DNA from: Pseudomonadota bacterium
GTDB taxonomy: Bacteria; Pseudomonadota; Gammaproteobacteria; Steroidobacterales; Steroidobacteraceae
Assembly (NCBI GenBank): GCA_023423065.1
Contig: JAFAGC010000012.1
Location: 1-64,000 of the forward strand
DNA length: 64,000 nt
Direction of reading: 5' to 3'
Shown: positions 26,947 through 36,881 of the stretch, one piece after another
How positions within the stretch are numbered: position 1 is the first letter of the stretch
How the letters are laid out: each line of letters begins with the position of its first letter
Translations under genes and position numbers: made by a program
The notes under the pieces: model-generated
What the model was told of the DNA's origin: nothing
What the model saw: only the letters and a program-made list of their open reading frames with translations
Database searches by the model: none

Positions 26947-28209
26947 CTATTCGTCCTGCAGGGCAACGATCGGGTTCACGGCCGCGGCCTTGGCCGCCGG
27001 CATCAGCGAGGCCAGCAGGCCCGCGATCACGAGCACCACGAGAGCGGTGATCGCGGTCCCGAACTCCACTTCGGGCGCGCCGAAGAACCCGGCCTTGCCG
27101 CCGCCCGCCTGCATCGCCGCCCCGATCGATTCGATCAACAGCGTGCCGGCGACCAGCCCCGCATATCCCGCGACCGCCGTGATGAACAGCGATTCCTGCA
27201 TGATCATCGCGACGATGGACAGCGGCGTGGCGCCGAGCGCCTTGCGCAGCCCGATCTCGCGCGTCCTTTCCTTCACCACGATCAGCATGATGTTCCCGAC
27301 GCCGACCGCGCCCGCGAAGATGGTGCCGATGGCGACCACCCAGCTGAACACGTTGATCCCGGTGAACAGCCCCTGCACCTTCTCGAACTGGTCCTGCAGG
27401 TTGAAGCTGCCGAACACACCCTTGTCGTCCGGGTGGACCTTGTTGATCTGCGCGAGATACGCCTTCACGTCGTTCTCGGCCTCGCGCGCGTGGACGCCGG
27501 GCTTCGGAATCACGACGAAACTGCCGATCCGGCCTGTCTGGTTGAACGCGTACCGGAGCGTCCCGTTCGGTAGATAGATGCGCTCTTCTTCCTGCTGCTG
27601 GTTGCCGTCTTCCATGGACTCGAAGACGCCGATCACCTGGAAGCTGATGCCGTTGATCGTGATCTCCGCGCCGAGCGGGCTTTCGCCGGCCGCGAACAGC
27701 TGGTCGCGCACGCGCTGGCCGATGACGGCCACCTTGCGGCGCTGCTGCTCGTCGAACTCGTTGAGAGAACGACCCGACACGATGCGCAGCGCGTTGACGT
27801 CCTCGATGCCGGCGAATCCGCCCTGGATGCTGAAGGCGCCGTTGCGCGATCCGTGCACCGTGTAGGGCGCGCTGCCGCCCCAGACGCCGACCGAGTTCTG
27901 TCCCTCGATACGCCCGACGCTCGGGACGTTCTTCTTGATGATGTCGGTGTACTCGGGCTTGAACACGACCTGCCGGCCGATCGGCATTCCCTGAAAGGGT
28001 AGCTGCGTCGGCCCCTGCGACCAGATCCACACGGTGTTCGTGACGCGCGGAAAACCCTCGTCGACGCCCTTCTGCAGGCCCCGTCCCGCACCCATCAGCA
28101 CGGTGAGCATGAAGATGCCCCAGAACACGCCGAACGCGGTGAGCGCGGTGCGCAGCTTGTGACGGCGCAGCGTGCTGAAGATCTCCCGCCATTTTTCGAC
28201 GTCGATCAT
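26947..28209 (-). CDS. MacB-like ABC transporter permease (second copy)
   Basis: The 420-residue protein has one N-terminal transmembrane helix (LRTALTAFGVFWGIFMLTVLMG), a large periplasmic MacB_PCD domain, and three C-terminal helices with the FtsX-like block GNIMLIVVKERTREIGLRKALGA. It lacks the ATPase domain fused in true MacB; that is encoded separately in this operon. It lies 8 bases after a paralogous permease, so the transporter is probably a heterodimer. Confidence 0.92.
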   Translation of the reverse strand: MIDVEKWREIFSTLRRHKLRTALTAFGVFWGIFMLTVLMGAGRGLQKGVDEGFPRVTNTVWIWSQGPTQLPFQGMPIGRQVVFKPEYTDIIKKNVPSVGRIEGQNSVGVWGGSAPYTVHGSRNGAFSIQGGFAGIEDVNALRIVSGRSLNEFDEQQRRKVAVIGQRVRDQLFAAGESPLGAEITINGISFQVIGVFESMEDGNQQQEEERIYLPNGTLRYAFNQTGRIGSFVVIPKPGVHAREAENDVKAYLAQINKVHPDDKGVFGSFNLQDQFEKVQGLFTGINVFSWVVAIGTIFAGAVGVGNIMLIVVKERTREIGLRKALGATPLSIVAMIMQESLFITAVAGYAGLVAGTLLIESIGAAMQAGGGKAGFFGAPEVEFGTAITALVVLVIAGLLASLMPAAKAAAVNPIVALQDE

Positions 28210-28217
28210 GGTGGCTC

Positions 28218-29456
28218 CTAGTCGGCGCGCATGGCTTCGGTGGGCGTGATCTTCGCCGCACGCAGCGCGGGCATGAGCCCCGCGAGCACGCCCACCACGA
28301 CCAGCAGCACGATCGCGGTGATCGCGGCCTGGAAGTCGACGCTCGGATTGACGAAGTATGGTAGTTGGGCGCCGGAGCTGCGCAGGCCGAATGCCACGAG
28401 CTCGAGCAGGCCCACGCCGAACACCAGGCCGAGGTAGCCGGCGAAACCCGTCACGAGCGTCGACTCGAGCAGCAGGGTGCTCACGATGTGGAACGGCGTC
28501 GCGCCGAGCGCCTTGCGGATGCCGATCTCCTTCGTACGCTCCTTGACCGTGATGATCATGATGTTGCTGATGCCGACGATGCCGGCGGTCAGCGTGCCGA
28601 GACCGACGAACCAGATGAACACGTTGATGCCGATGAACAGACCGTTCACGTTGCGCGCGGGCATGGCCATGTTGAAGGAGTTGATGCCGCGCTTGTCGTC
28701 GGGCGAGACATCGTGCCGCCGCTTGAGCACGTCGATCACCTTCTTCTCGAGTTCGAAGCCGTCGACGCCCGGCTGCGGCCTCACCCAGATGGTGTTGGTG
28801 ATCCGGCCGCCGCCGTACAGCATCTCCATCGTCGACAGCGGCATCATCACGCGCTGCGAGTTCTGGCCGCGGTTACCCTTGTCGTGGAAGACGCCGACGA
28901 CTTTCATGACGGTGTCCTTCACCTTCACGTACTTGCCGACAGGGTCCTCGCCCTTGTCGAACAGCCGTTCGGCGACGGCGCTGCCGATCACGACGACCTT
29001 GCGGGTTTCGTCGAGATCCAGCGGATTGACCTTGCGTCCGAAGTTGAACGGCACATCCTCCTTGATCCGGAAGTACTCGTCCGGAACGCCGAGGACCTGG
29101 CCGTTGCTCAACTTGCGTCCGTAAGTGACGTTGGCGTTCTCCGCGAAGCGCTCCGGTGAAATCACCCGGATACCGGAGACCTGCTTGCGGACGGCCTCGA
29201 TGTCCTCGAGCTTGAACTGGATCCTGCGTCCCGGCCCCATGCCGTGATAGGCCACGCTGGTGTCGCCGGTCCAGACGATGATGAAGTCGAGCACGTCCGA
29301 GCCGAAGTCCTCGTACACGCCGTTCTGCATGCCGCGCCCCGCGCCCAGCAACAGCACCAGCATGAAGATGCCCCAGAAAACGCCGAACGCGGTCAGCACC
29401 GTGCGCAGCTTGTTCTGCTTGAGCGTGAACAGGATTTCCTGCAGGCCGTCGAACAC
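28218..29456 (-). CDS. MacB-like ABC transporter permease (first copy)
   Basis: The 412-residue FtsX-type permease has the N-terminal helix LRTVLTAFGVFWGIFMLVLL, a periplasmic PCD domain, and a C-terminal bundle containing SNIMIITVKERTKEIGIRKALGA. It is clearly a paralog of the next gene but with a different periplasmic domain. Its start is 2 bases past the ATPase gene, so expression is surely coupled. Confidence 0.92.
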   Translation of the reverse strand: MFDGLQEILFTLKQNKLRTVLTAFGVFWGIFMLVLLLGAGRGMQNGVYEDFGSDVLDFIIVWTGDTSVAYHGMGPGRRIQFKLEDIEAVRKQVSGIRVISPERFAENANVTYGRKLSNGQVLGVPDEYFRIKEDVPFNFGRKVNPLDLDETRKVVVIGSAVAERLFDKGEDPVGKYVKVKDTVMKVVGVFHDKGNRGQNSQRVMMPLSTMEMLYGGGRITNTIWVRPQPGVDGFELEKKVIDVLKRRHDVSPDDKRGINSFNMAMPARNVNGLFIGINVFIWFVGLGTLTAGIVGISNIMIITVKERTKEIGIRKALGATPFHIVSTLLLESTLVTGFAGYLGLVFGVGLLELVAFGLRSSGAQLPYFVNPSVDFQAAITAIVLLVVVGVLAGLMPALRAAKITPTEAMRAD

Positions 29457-29458
29457 CT

Positions 29459-30175
29459 CTACTGCTCCAGCTCTTCAGCGGTCGCGGCTTCCACGTGAGT
29501 CGTGCGTCGCTGGGATGAAGCGACGACGCCATCCTTGAGAACGATCTGTCGTTCGGTCTGATCGGCGATGTCCTGCTCGTGAGTCACGATGACCAGCGTG
29601 TTGCCGAGCCGGTGGACCTCCTTGAGCAGCTCCATGATTTCCTGCGTCGTGCGGCTGTCGAGTGCGCCGGTGGGCTCGTCGGCGAGGATCACCTTCGGCT
29701 TCGTGACCAGGGCGCGCGCGATGGCGACGCGCTGCTTCTGACCGCCCGAGAGCTGGTTCGGCATGAAATGCTTGCGCTCGGACAGGCCGACCATGTCGAG
29801 GATCTGCTCGGCGCGATAGTTGCGCTCCCTGCGGCCGACGCCCTGGTAGTAGAGCGGCAGCGCCACGTTCTCGGCGGCGTTCTTGAAGGGCAGCAGGTTG
29901 AAGGACTGGAACACGAACCCCAGCAGCCGGTTGCGCAACTGCGCGGCCTGGGTTTCCCCCATGCTCCTGACCGCCTCGCCCGCCAGCAGGTAGGTGCCCT
30001 GATCGAACGAATCGAGGATGCCGAGGATGTTCAGCAGGGTGGATTTTCCCGAACCGGACGATCCCATGATCGAGACCAGTTCCCCTTCGCGGATTGTCAG
30101 GTCCACGCCTTTCAAAACGTGTACCGACTGATCACCGGTTCGATATGACTTGTGAACCCCCTGCAGCTCGATCAT
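29459..30175 (-). CDS. MacB/LolD-type ABC transporter ATP-binding protein
   Basis: The 238-residue ATPase has Walker A GSSGSGKST, a Q-loop (FVFQSFNLLP), the signature LSGGQKQRVAIARAL, Walker B VILADEPTGALD and a switch His in VTHEQD. It powers the two-permease exporter encoded just downstream. ATG 30175 (MIELQGVHKSY) matches the family start; the open frame upstream adds a non-homologous N-terminus. It is the first gene of the operon, with a 184-base upstream region before the kinase gene end. Confidence 0.93.
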   Translation of the reverse strand: MIELQGVHKSYRTGDQSVHVLKGVDLTIREGELVSIMGSSGSGKSTLLNILGILDSFDQGTYLLAGEAVRSMGETQAAQLRNRLLGFVFQSFNLLPFKNAAENVALPLYYQGVGRRERNYRAEQILDMVGLSERKHFMPNQLSGGQKQRVAIARALVTKPKVILADEPTGALDSRTTQEIMELLKEVHRLGNTLVIVTHEQDIADQTERQIVLKDGVVASSQRRTTHVEAATAEELEQ

Positions 30176-30359
30176 TCGCGTATCTGTCTCCCGGTTATCG
30201 TGTTTTTCGGCGCCGGCGGCCGCGAGCATTCGTCTATGACGGCCTGCCCTGCCCCCGGGTTGCAGCTTCGCGAAAATAAAACGCGCGCGGCGGGTAACAA
30301 GGCCTGACTATGACACTTGTAGTTTTCAACGGAAAGGGGCGCGAACCCCGGCCCCGCAT

Positions 30360-32846
30360 TCACTTGCCGACGTTCATCATCCGCAGCACGCGTTCGAAGC
30401 GCGGATCGTCCCTCATCTCGTCGAATTCCGGGCGGTACTGCATGCCGAAGAGGCCCGGATCGCGCAGGGCGACGGCCTTCTCGAGCCACTCGAACGCTTT
30501 TTCGCGATTCCCCTTCCACGCATGAATGATGGCGATCTGGGCCGCCGCCTGGTCGGCGGAGCGAGCGGTGAGCCGTTGCAGCGCGGCCTCCGATTCGGCG
30601 GCTTGTCCGGCGGAAAAAGCCGCCAGCGCCACCGCGTAGTCGCGAAAGTCAGGGATGGGATTCGCCCGCGCGAGGCGCAGCGCCTCGGCGTCGTTGCCGG
30701 CGTGCAGTTCGACGAGCGTGTTGAGTAGATAGCGGTAGTCCGAGTAAGGCGAGAGCTCGGCCGAGCGCGCGAACGCCTCGCGCGCTCCCGCGAGGTCGCG
30801 CGAATCCATCAGTATCAGCCCGAGCCAGTCCCAGGTCTTGCTCGCGAGCGGATTGAGGACCACCAGGCGCCGCTGGATCTCGAGCGCATCGTCGAGGTTG
30901 CCCGTCATCCACGAGTAGCTCGCGTATGCCTGCAGCAGCTCGATGTTGTTGGGATCGATGCCCATCGCCACGTCGAGATCGGCCTTCGCGCCGACGAAAT
31001 CCCAGTTGCGTCCCATCCGTACCTGCGCGCGCGCCACGTATGCCTCGGTCAGGCGCGGTGCGAGCGCCATCGCCCGCTCGGCCTCGGTGAGCGCCAGGTC
31101 GTACGGTTCGTTCGACATCGTCGCCCCGGCGATGTCGGCCGCGGCCAGCGCGATGCCGGCACGCGCCGGCGCGAAGCCGGGATCGAGCTCCGCGGCGCGC
31201 TCGAAGGCCGCCTTCGCCCGTTCGTTGCGCTCGCGCGAGGCTCCGTCGCGGTACTGGCGCCCGAGCAGGTATTCCGCGTATGCGCGCACGTTCCCGGTGC
31301 GACGCTCCGACTCGACGCCGCCGCCATCGAGAACGTGCAACTTGAGCGCGGCCACCACCGCGGACGCCACGTCTTCCTGGATCTCGAAGACGTCCTTCAT
31401 CTCCCGATCGTAGGTCTGGGACCAGACCACGGTCGCATCGCTCGCACGCACGAGCTGGACGGTGAACTTCAGGCGCTGTCCCGAGGTGCGCACGCTGCCC
31501 TCGAGCAGGTGATCGACGTTGAGCCGGCGCGCGATGGTGGACAGATCGGCGGTGCCGTCGCGGAAGGCGAACGACGATGCGCGCGCCGTGACGCGCAGCT
31601 TCGGCACCTTCGTGAGCAGGTCGATGAGCTCCTCGGCGAGTCCATCGGACAGATAGCTGTGATCGCGTCCTTCGCTCAGGTCCTCGAACGGCAGGACGGC
31701 GATCGTCGCCTGGGCGCGCTCCGGAGGCGTGGCCTGGGCGGAACTCGCGCCCGCGACGTCGCGGTTCATCCAGTAGTAAGTCGCCACGCCGGCGAGACCG
31801 ACCAGCAGCGCGGCGGCGGCCACCTGCATCACGCGGAACCTCGGCTTTCGCTCCCAGGCCACCGGACCCGAGGCGCGCAGGGCCGCCGCGAAAACCGTGG
31901 CGTCCGCGAAGCGATCCGCGGGCGCCGGCGCCAGCGCCTCGTCGAGGATCGCTCGCAATCCCGGCGTCAAACTTTGCTTCTCGACGCCGTCCGGCCGGAC
32001 GGGGCGTACACCCGTGAGCATTTCGTGCAGCACCACACCCAGCGAGTAGATGTCGCTGCGTATGTCGATGGCCTCGCCACGCAGCATCTCGGGGCTCGCG
32101 TATTCGGGCGTCAATGCGCGCCCATAGGTGCGCGTGAGCGAGGGACGATCGGGGGTGGTCTCGAGCAACCCGGCCACGCCGAAATCCAGCAGGCAAGGTT
32201 CGCCCGACTCCGACACGAGAATGTTGGAAGGCTTGAGGTCGCGATGCACGATGCCGCGAGCGTGCGCGCGTCCCACGGCATCGAGTATCCGCGCGAAGAG
32301 TTCCACGCGCGCGGCCGTGTCGAGCCCGCGCGCGGCGCACCAGTCGAGGAGCGGCTGCCCCTGCACCCGCTCCATCGCGATGTAGGGCACGCCGCCGGCG
32401 CCCACCCCGGCATCGTAGAGCCGCGCGATGCCCGGGCATTCGAGCGTCGCGAGGATCCGGCATTCCTGCGCGAATCGCTGCGCCATTTCCTCCGGCACCT
32501 GGCGCAGTCGCGGAATCTTCAGCGCCACCTGCCGCTCGAAAACTCCGTCGGCGCGGCGCGCCAGCCACACTTCCGCCATGCCGCCCGAGCCGAGCGGACT
32601 GAGTAGTTCGTATGCGCCCAGTCGTTCCCCGGCGCGCCGCTCGAACGCGGGCGCGATCGGCCGGATCGAACCGAGCGCGCCGGATTCCGGATCGTCCGCG
32701 AGCAGGATTTCGCGCAGGTTCTCGACGAGCGAACGGTCTTCGCCGGACAGGGAGTCGAGCCAGGCGCGCCGCTGTTCCGTCGGCAGCGGCAGCGAGCTGT
32801 CGAGCAGCTCGCTCAGGCGCGCCATCTGTCGGGTTGTCAGTGCCAT
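30360..32846 (-). CDS. transmembrane Ser/Thr protein kinase with TolB-like and TPR output
   Basis: The protein has 828 residues. A PknB-type kinase domain (about 78-330) has glycine loop GSGGMAEVW 86-94, Lys110, HRDLKPSN 201-208 and DFG 221-223. A transmembrane helix (about 339-360) follows. A periplasmic part starts with IAVLPFEDLS (382-391), a TolB/FlgO-like fold, and continues into tetratricopeptide repeats. It probably phosphorylates cytoplasmic targets in response to periplasmic events. It lies 10 bases downstream of an ECF sigma factor gene of the type that habitually accompanies such kinases. The same TolB-TPR module recurs in the regulator at 37384-39375. Confidence 0.92.
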   Translation of the reverse strand: MALTTRQMARLSELLDSSLPLPTEQRRAWLDSLSGEDRSLVENLREILLADDPESGALGSIRPIAPAFERRAGERLGAYELLSPLGSGGMAEVWLARRADGVFERQVALKIPRLRQVPEEMAQRFAQECRILATLECPGIARLYDAGVGAGGVPYIAMERVQGQPLLDWCAARGLDTAARVELFARILDAVGRAHARGIVHRDLKPSNILVSESGEPCLLDFGVAGLLETTPDRPSLTRTYGRALTPEYASPEMLRGEAIDIRSDIYSLGVVLHEMLTGVRPVRPDGVEKQSLTPGLRAILDEALAPAPADRFADATVFAAALRASGPVAWERKPRFRVMQVAAAALLVGLAGVATYYWMNRDVAGASSAQATPPERAQATIAVLPFEDLSEGRDHSYLSDGLAEELIDLLTKVPKLRVTARASSFAFRDGTADLSTIARRLNVDHLLEGSVRTSGQRLKFTVQLVRASDATVVWSQTYDREMKDVFEIQEDVASAVVAALKLHVLDGGGVESERRTGNVRAYAEYLLGRQYRDGASRERNERAKAAFERAAELDPGFAPARAGIALAAADIAGATMSNEPYDLALTEAERAMALAPRLTEAYVARAQVRMGRNWDFVGAKADLDVAMGIDPNNIELLQAYASYSWMTGNLDDALEIQRRLVVLNPLASKTWDWLGLILMDSRDLAGAREAFARSAELSPYSDYRYLLNTLVELHAGNDAEALRLARANPIPDFRDYAVALAAFSAGQAAESEAALQRLTARSADQAAAQIAIIHAWKGNREKAFEWLEKAVALRDPGLFGMQYRPEFDEMRDDPRFERVLRMMNVGK

Positions 32847-32856
32847 TACGCGCGTC

Positions 32857-33414
32857 CTAGGCGTGCTGCAGCGTCGCGAGCAACATCATGCGCGCCTTGA
32901 ACCACAGGCGCTGCACGGTTCTCTCGGTGACTTCGAGCGTCTCGGCGATCTCCAGCTCGCTGTAACCCCCGAAGTACCGCATCTCGACGACCTGCGCGAG
33001 CCGCGCATCGACCTGCTCGAGGGACTCGAGCGCCTCGTGCACTTTCAGAATGACGTCGTCGCCCTCGGCGACCTGCTCGGAAATCTTCGTCGACAGCGTG
33101 ACCGGCCGCCAGTCGGCGCCGCGCTTCTGGGCAGCCCGCTCGCGGACCTGGTTCACGACGACCGACCGCATGATCTGCGACGCGTATGCGAAGAACGCCC
33201 TCCGGTCGTCGGCGCGCAACTGCCCGCCCTGCACGTAACGTAGATAGGACTCGTGCACCAGGCTGCGCGTGTCGAGCAACGTGTTGCGCCCGCCGGCCCG
33301 CAGCCGCGCGTGCGCGAGCTGCTGCAACCCCGGGTACGCGGCGGCGAACAGCGCCTCGCGCGCCCCGGGTTCGCCCGCCTGGAGCCGTTGAAGTAGTTGA
33401 GTCAGTTCGGCCAC
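32857..33414 (-). CDS. ECF-family sigma factor linked to a Ser/Thr kinase
   Basis: The ~185-residue protein has sigma region 2 (SLVHESYLRYVQG, RRAFFAYASQIMRSVVVNQVRER) and region 4 (QVVEMRYFGGYSELEIAETLEVTERTV). It belongs to the ECF type found beside Ser/Thr kinases (TIGR02999-like). Such factors lack a classical anti-sigma gene and are thought to be controlled by the kinase. I chose GTG 33414 from the usual family length; the open frame extends to 33516 with non-homologous residues. A divergent UrcA gene starts 129 bases away. Confidence 0.88.
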   Translation of the reverse strand: MAELTQLLQRLQAGEPGAREALFAAAYPGLQQLAHARLRAGGRNTLLDTRSLVHESYLRYVQGGQLRADDRRAFFAYASQIMRSVVVNQVRERAAQKRGADWRPVTLSTKISEQVAEGDDVILKVHEALESLEQVDARLAQVVEMRYFGGYSELEIAETLEVTERTVQRLWFKARMMLLATLQHA

Positions 33415-33543
33415 GGGATTGATTCCAGCGCCTAGCTTAGCCGTCCGCGAATCGAATGTCGGGTTTGGCCCGAAAACCTTGTCTTGATGAATGAGGGCCC
33501 ACGTGGGCTCGAACATTCACCAACTTCATTCGGGAGAAAATCC

Positions 33544-33912
33544 ATGTTCACATCGACCCGCAACCGTTCCGGAACGTTTCTCGCCATCCTGCTCTGCGCC
33601 GCTGCCGCATTGCAGCTCGCCACACCCGCCCACGCCGAGGACACCACGGGCCCCGACGTCACGGTTGCGTACGCGGATCTGCGCATCGACGAGATGGCCG
33701 ACGCTTCGCGCCTGCTGAAGCGGATCGAAGCGGCCGCGGCCCGGGTTTGCGACCGTCTCGATCACGGCAGCCTCGCCTCTCGCGCCAATGTGGACAAGTG
33801 CGAGGTCCAGGTGACGGAGGCCGCCGTGAAGAAGATCAATCATCCGACCCTGCTCGCGGTATACGACTCCGCCCGGCGCGCCACGCAGCCGGTGGCCGGC
33901 CTGATCAAGTAG
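33544..33912 (+). CDS. UrcA family secreted protein
   Basis: The ~122-residue protein has a signal peptide (LLCAAAALQLATPAHA). The UrcA pattern is VTVAYADLRID, then an Arg-rich helix with RIEAAAARVCDRLD and a second Cys (DKCEVQV). UrcA proteins are small periplasmic proteins, mainly of sphingomonads and relatives, with no known function. ATG 33544 has GGGAGA 7 bases upstream. It is transcribed divergently from the ECF sigma/kinase operon, so it may be one of its targets. Confidence 0.85.
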   Translation: MFTSTRNRSGTFLAILLCAAAALQLATPAHAEDTTGPDVTVAYADLRIDEMADASRLLKRIEAAAARVCDRLDHGSLASRANVDKCEVQVTEAAVKKINHPTLLAVYDSARRATQPVAGLIK

Positions 33913-33989
33913 ATGACTTCACGATGAGCCGTTTTCCTCCCCGACTACGTCTGTAACGGCACCTACGGCGTAGTTTGGGGAGTGATGCG

Positions 33990-35525
33990 ATGAATATGTC
34001 GAGTGGATGGACGGCGCGACTCGTCGTGCCGGTATTGGCCCTGATCCTGGGAGGCTGTCTGAACAGCGGCGGCGAGGACGCGGCGCCGGAACCGCCGAGC
34101 CCCAATCCACCGCAAGCGGTCAACATCCCGCCGACCGCGAATGCCGGCGCCGACCAGACCGTGTCCGCGGGCGCCGCCGTTTCCCTCACCGGCTCTGCGA
34201 CCGACGGGGACGGCACGATCGCGAGTTATGCGTGGGCCCAGACATCGGGTCCCGCGGTAGCGCTGACCGATGGCAACAGCGCGAGCGCAAGTTTCACGGC
34301 GCCGGACGCGGCGGCGACGCTCGCCTTCAGCCTCACCGCCACCGACGATCGCGGCGCGACGCACGTCGACTCGGTCAGCGTGACCGTCACGGCCGGCAAT
34401 CCGCCGTCCGCGCCCGCCATCGCGCGACATCCCAACAACCCGGTCGCGCTCGAACACGGTTCGGCCATGATGTTCGTCGCGGCCTCGGGCAACGACCTGA
34501 CCTACGAGTGGCGCCGCTCCTCCGGCACCGTGGTGAAGACGGGTCCCGAACCCTTCCTGCTGGTCACCAACCTGTTCCTGTCGCAGAACGACGATTGCTA
34601 CTACGTCGTCATCAGCAACGCGAGCGGCACCGTCACGAGCAACGACGGCTGCCTCACGGTCGAGGAGATCGACTGGCACCTCGATCCGTCCGACGACGAC
34701 CAGAACGACGACTGGGCGTACGCCAGCGGCTACGGCAACATGTTGTTCACCGTCGCGCAGATGATCACGGGCCCGTTCACCGGCGTCGCCGGATTTGCCG
34801 CGCCGGCGCCCGTGCGTCTCGGGTTCCCGCTCGATTCCGGACCGCCGCAACCCTGTCACATCGGATCGTACGGAGGCCTGTCCCTCGACGGCGTCATGAT
34901 GACGACGAATGGGCCGCTGCCGCTCGGGCATCACGTGATCTCCGAGTCCTGGGACGAATGCTACGAAAGCAACGACGACACGGACCCGGACCGCGGCGCG
35001 TACATGGTCGAGTACGACTTTCCGGAGGTCTGGGGCATCGGCACGGTCACGCTGCACGTGAGCCGCGACTACTTCAACGGCACGGTGCACGCGAACGTCC
35101 AGGGCTTTCTCAACGACGACTTCCGTTCCGAAGAGATCGAGATCACCTTTGCCGACGACTTCAGCGCCGGAGACATGCAGGCGACCTCGAACGATTCGGT
35201 CTCGGTGGACCGCCGCTATTCCAGCGACGGCCTGAAGGTGGACGATGCGTACGTCGATATCCACGCAATCCTGTCCATCTTCGATGACGACGGGAGTGCC
35301 GGACTCCTTTCCGGATCGGGCGGCGGATTCCACTTGCATCAGAATTTCGGCGAAGGCGACGAAGAACTCGAGCCATTCACCTGGACCGGATACGTCGACG
35401 TGAGCACCTCCAGCTATCACCTCGCGAGGCTCGAACCGAGCGGCGGCGATCGCGGATGGAGCCTGCACCCGGTGCCGGAAGAGGAATGCCCGGTGGACGC
35501 CTGCGCCGAGCCACCGACGCCGTAG
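33990..35525 (+). CDS. PKD-domain lipoprotein
   Basis: The ~511-residue protein has a lipoprotein signal with lipobox ILGGC. A PKD-type beta-sandwich (about 40-130; GADQTVSAGAAVSLTGSATD, YAWAQTSGPAVAL) is followed by an Ig-like region (about 140-220; YEWRRSSG, CYYVVISNASG). A C-terminal ~290-residue acidic beta-rich domain without a recognised name completes it. It is predicted to be anchored in the outer membrane. ATG 33990 has GGGGAG 8 bases upstream; in-frame TTG 33975 is less likely. It converges with a barrel gene 6 bases away. Confidence 0.82.
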   Translation: MNMSSGWTARLVVPVLALILGGCLNSGGEDAAPEPPSPNPPQAVNIPPTANAGADQTVSAGAAVSLTGSATDGDGTIASYAWAQTSGPAVALTDGNSASASFTAPDAAATLAFSLTATDDRGATHVDSVSVTVTAGNPPSAPAIARHPNNPVALEHGSAMMFVAASGNDLTYEWRRSSGTVVKTGPEPFLLVTNLFLSQNDDCYYVVISNASGTVTSNDGCLTVEEIDWHLDPSDDDQNDDWAYASGYGNMLFTVAQMITGPFTGVAGFAAPAPVRLGFPLDSGPPQPCHIGSYGGLSLDGVMMTTNGPLPLGHHVISESWDECYESNDDTDPDRGAYMVEYDFPEVWGIGTVTLHVSRDYFNGTVHANVQGFLNDDFRSEEIEITFADDFSAGDMQATSNDSVSVDRRYSSDGLKVDDAYVDIHAILSIFDDDGSAGLLSGSGGGFHLHQNFGEGDEELEPFTWTGYVDVSTSSYHLARLEPSGGDRGWSLHPVPEEECPVDACAEPPTP

Positions 35526-35531
35526 TCGCGA

Positions 35532-36881
35532 TCAATAGGAGTACGAGAGGTACACCATCGCGTAGCGGTACGAATTCGTGCGGCCCGTGGCCTGGTCCAG
35601 CGCATCGTCCGGGTCCATGTACGCGAGCACGAAGGTGGCCGTGAAGTTGGAGTTGATGTTCCAGTCGGCGTAGGCGTCGATCTCGACGCCTACGCTGTCG
35701 GAGGTCACGCCTTCGCCGAACGAGGCCGGCTGGTCGAGCCGGAAGTCATAGAAGATGAATCCGCCGCTGAGATCCTTGTGCGGCGTCACGTGCAGGCGCA
35801 GCTCGTGCGAGATGAGGTTCGAGTTCGCCAACAGGAAGTTGCCCGCGATCTCGCCTTGCCACCAGGTGCCCCAGTCGTAGAAGCCGGTGAACAGCGAATC
35901 GAACGCCTCGCTCTTCTCCGTGGCCGGATCGTCGCCTTCGAAGAACGCGTATCTGTAGAAGACCTGGGGCGACCCGCGTACACCGGAGAGCTTGTACGAG
36001 ACCTGCGCCGAATACGTCTCGGCGCTCAGCGCGGAGCCGTTGTCTTCCTGGGCGTATTCGAGATGGAACGTGAGTTCCGGCAACGACGGCAACGGCGAGG
36101 TGGACAGGCGGCCGTTGTAAACGGACATGCCGTCGCGCAGCGGGGCCCTGCTCGAGTCCAGCTCGAGGTACGTGAGGCCGATGGTCGTGGTGTCGCCCGC
36201 GAGCGCGAGCTCGTAGTTAGCTCCCCACAGCTTCGTGCCCGTGTCGTGTTCGGGCAGCTCGTCGCGATCCAGGTAGAACAGCTGGAACGTATTGCCCTTC
36301 GCCTTGAACTGCCCGATGGCCGCGGCTTCCCAGGCCCGGCGCGCACCGCTCCAGTATCCTCCGCGGCTGCCGCCGTCGCCGGCGCCGTCCCACACCAGGA
36401 GGCCGCGTCCGAGCCGGAAGGGCGCGCGCCCGAGCGTGAATTCGAGCGCATCCTCGCCGATGCCGAGCGACTTGCCCGAGCGCCAGCCGACGTGGAGATC
36501 CTCGGTCAGAAACGAGGAAGCTTCTTCTCCGACGACCGAGGGAGGCGTGCCGAAATTGCGCGCGCCCACCGCACTGAGCTTGCCGAAGAACACGCCCTTC
36601 GATTCGAGAGGAACGTCCAGCGAGATCGCGGGCCTCACGAACATTTCGAGCCAGTCGTCGCTCAGGTTGCCGGAAGGATCCTCGTGTGGATTGCGATACA
36701 GCGAATCGTGGAAGTCGAATCCACCGAAGCCGGCATCGAAGTTGAATGTCCACTCGCCCCAGTCCGGCAGGCCCTTGCTGCGCTCCTGCTGCTCTTCGCC
36801 CGCTTCCTGCGCGGCGACATCCAGGGCCGCGAGCGACAGGATCGTTGCCGCGAGCAACCTGCTCGCGAGTGCCACTTCCAT
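35532..36881 (-). CDS. outer-membrane beta-barrel protein (alginate-export/porin-like)
   Basis: The 449-residue protein has a signal peptide (LLAATILSLAALDVAAQ) and alternating hydrophobic strands throughout. It ends in the aromatic motif AMVYLSYSY. Blocks such as LEFTLGRAPFRLGRGLLVWDG and GGYWSGARRAWEAAAI resemble the alginate-export (AlgE-like) barrel family. The substrate is unknown. It stands alone, convergent with the PKD lipoprotein gene. Confidence 0.75.
   Translation of the reverse strand: MEVALASRLLAATILSLAALDVAAQEAGEEQQERSKGLPDWGEWTFNFDAGFGGFDFHDSLYRNPHEDPSGNLSDDWLEMFVRPAISLDVPLESKGVFFGKLSAVGARNFGTPPSVVGEEASSFLTEDLHVGWRSGKSLGIGEDALEFTLGRAPFRLGRGLLVWDGAGDGGSRGGYWSGARRAWEAAAIGQFKAKGNTFQLFYLDRDELPEHDTGTKLWGANYELALAGDTTTIGLTYLELDSSRAPLRDGMSVYNGRLSTSPLPSLPELTFHLEYAQEDNGSALSAETYSAQVSYKLSGVRGSPQVFYRYAFFEGDDPATEKSEAFDSLFTGFYDWGTWWQGEIAGNFLLANSNLISHELRLHVTPHKDLSGGFIFYDFRLDQPASFGEGVTSDSVGVEIDAYADWNINSNFTATFVLAYMDPDDALDQATGRTNSYRYAMVYLSYSY

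Noticed and set aside
33963..35468. 501-codon minus frame opposite the PKD lipoprotein gene
   Set aside because: Val/Arg/Asp-rich shadow translation without signal or motif; the plus-strand frame has a lipobox and a PKD domain.
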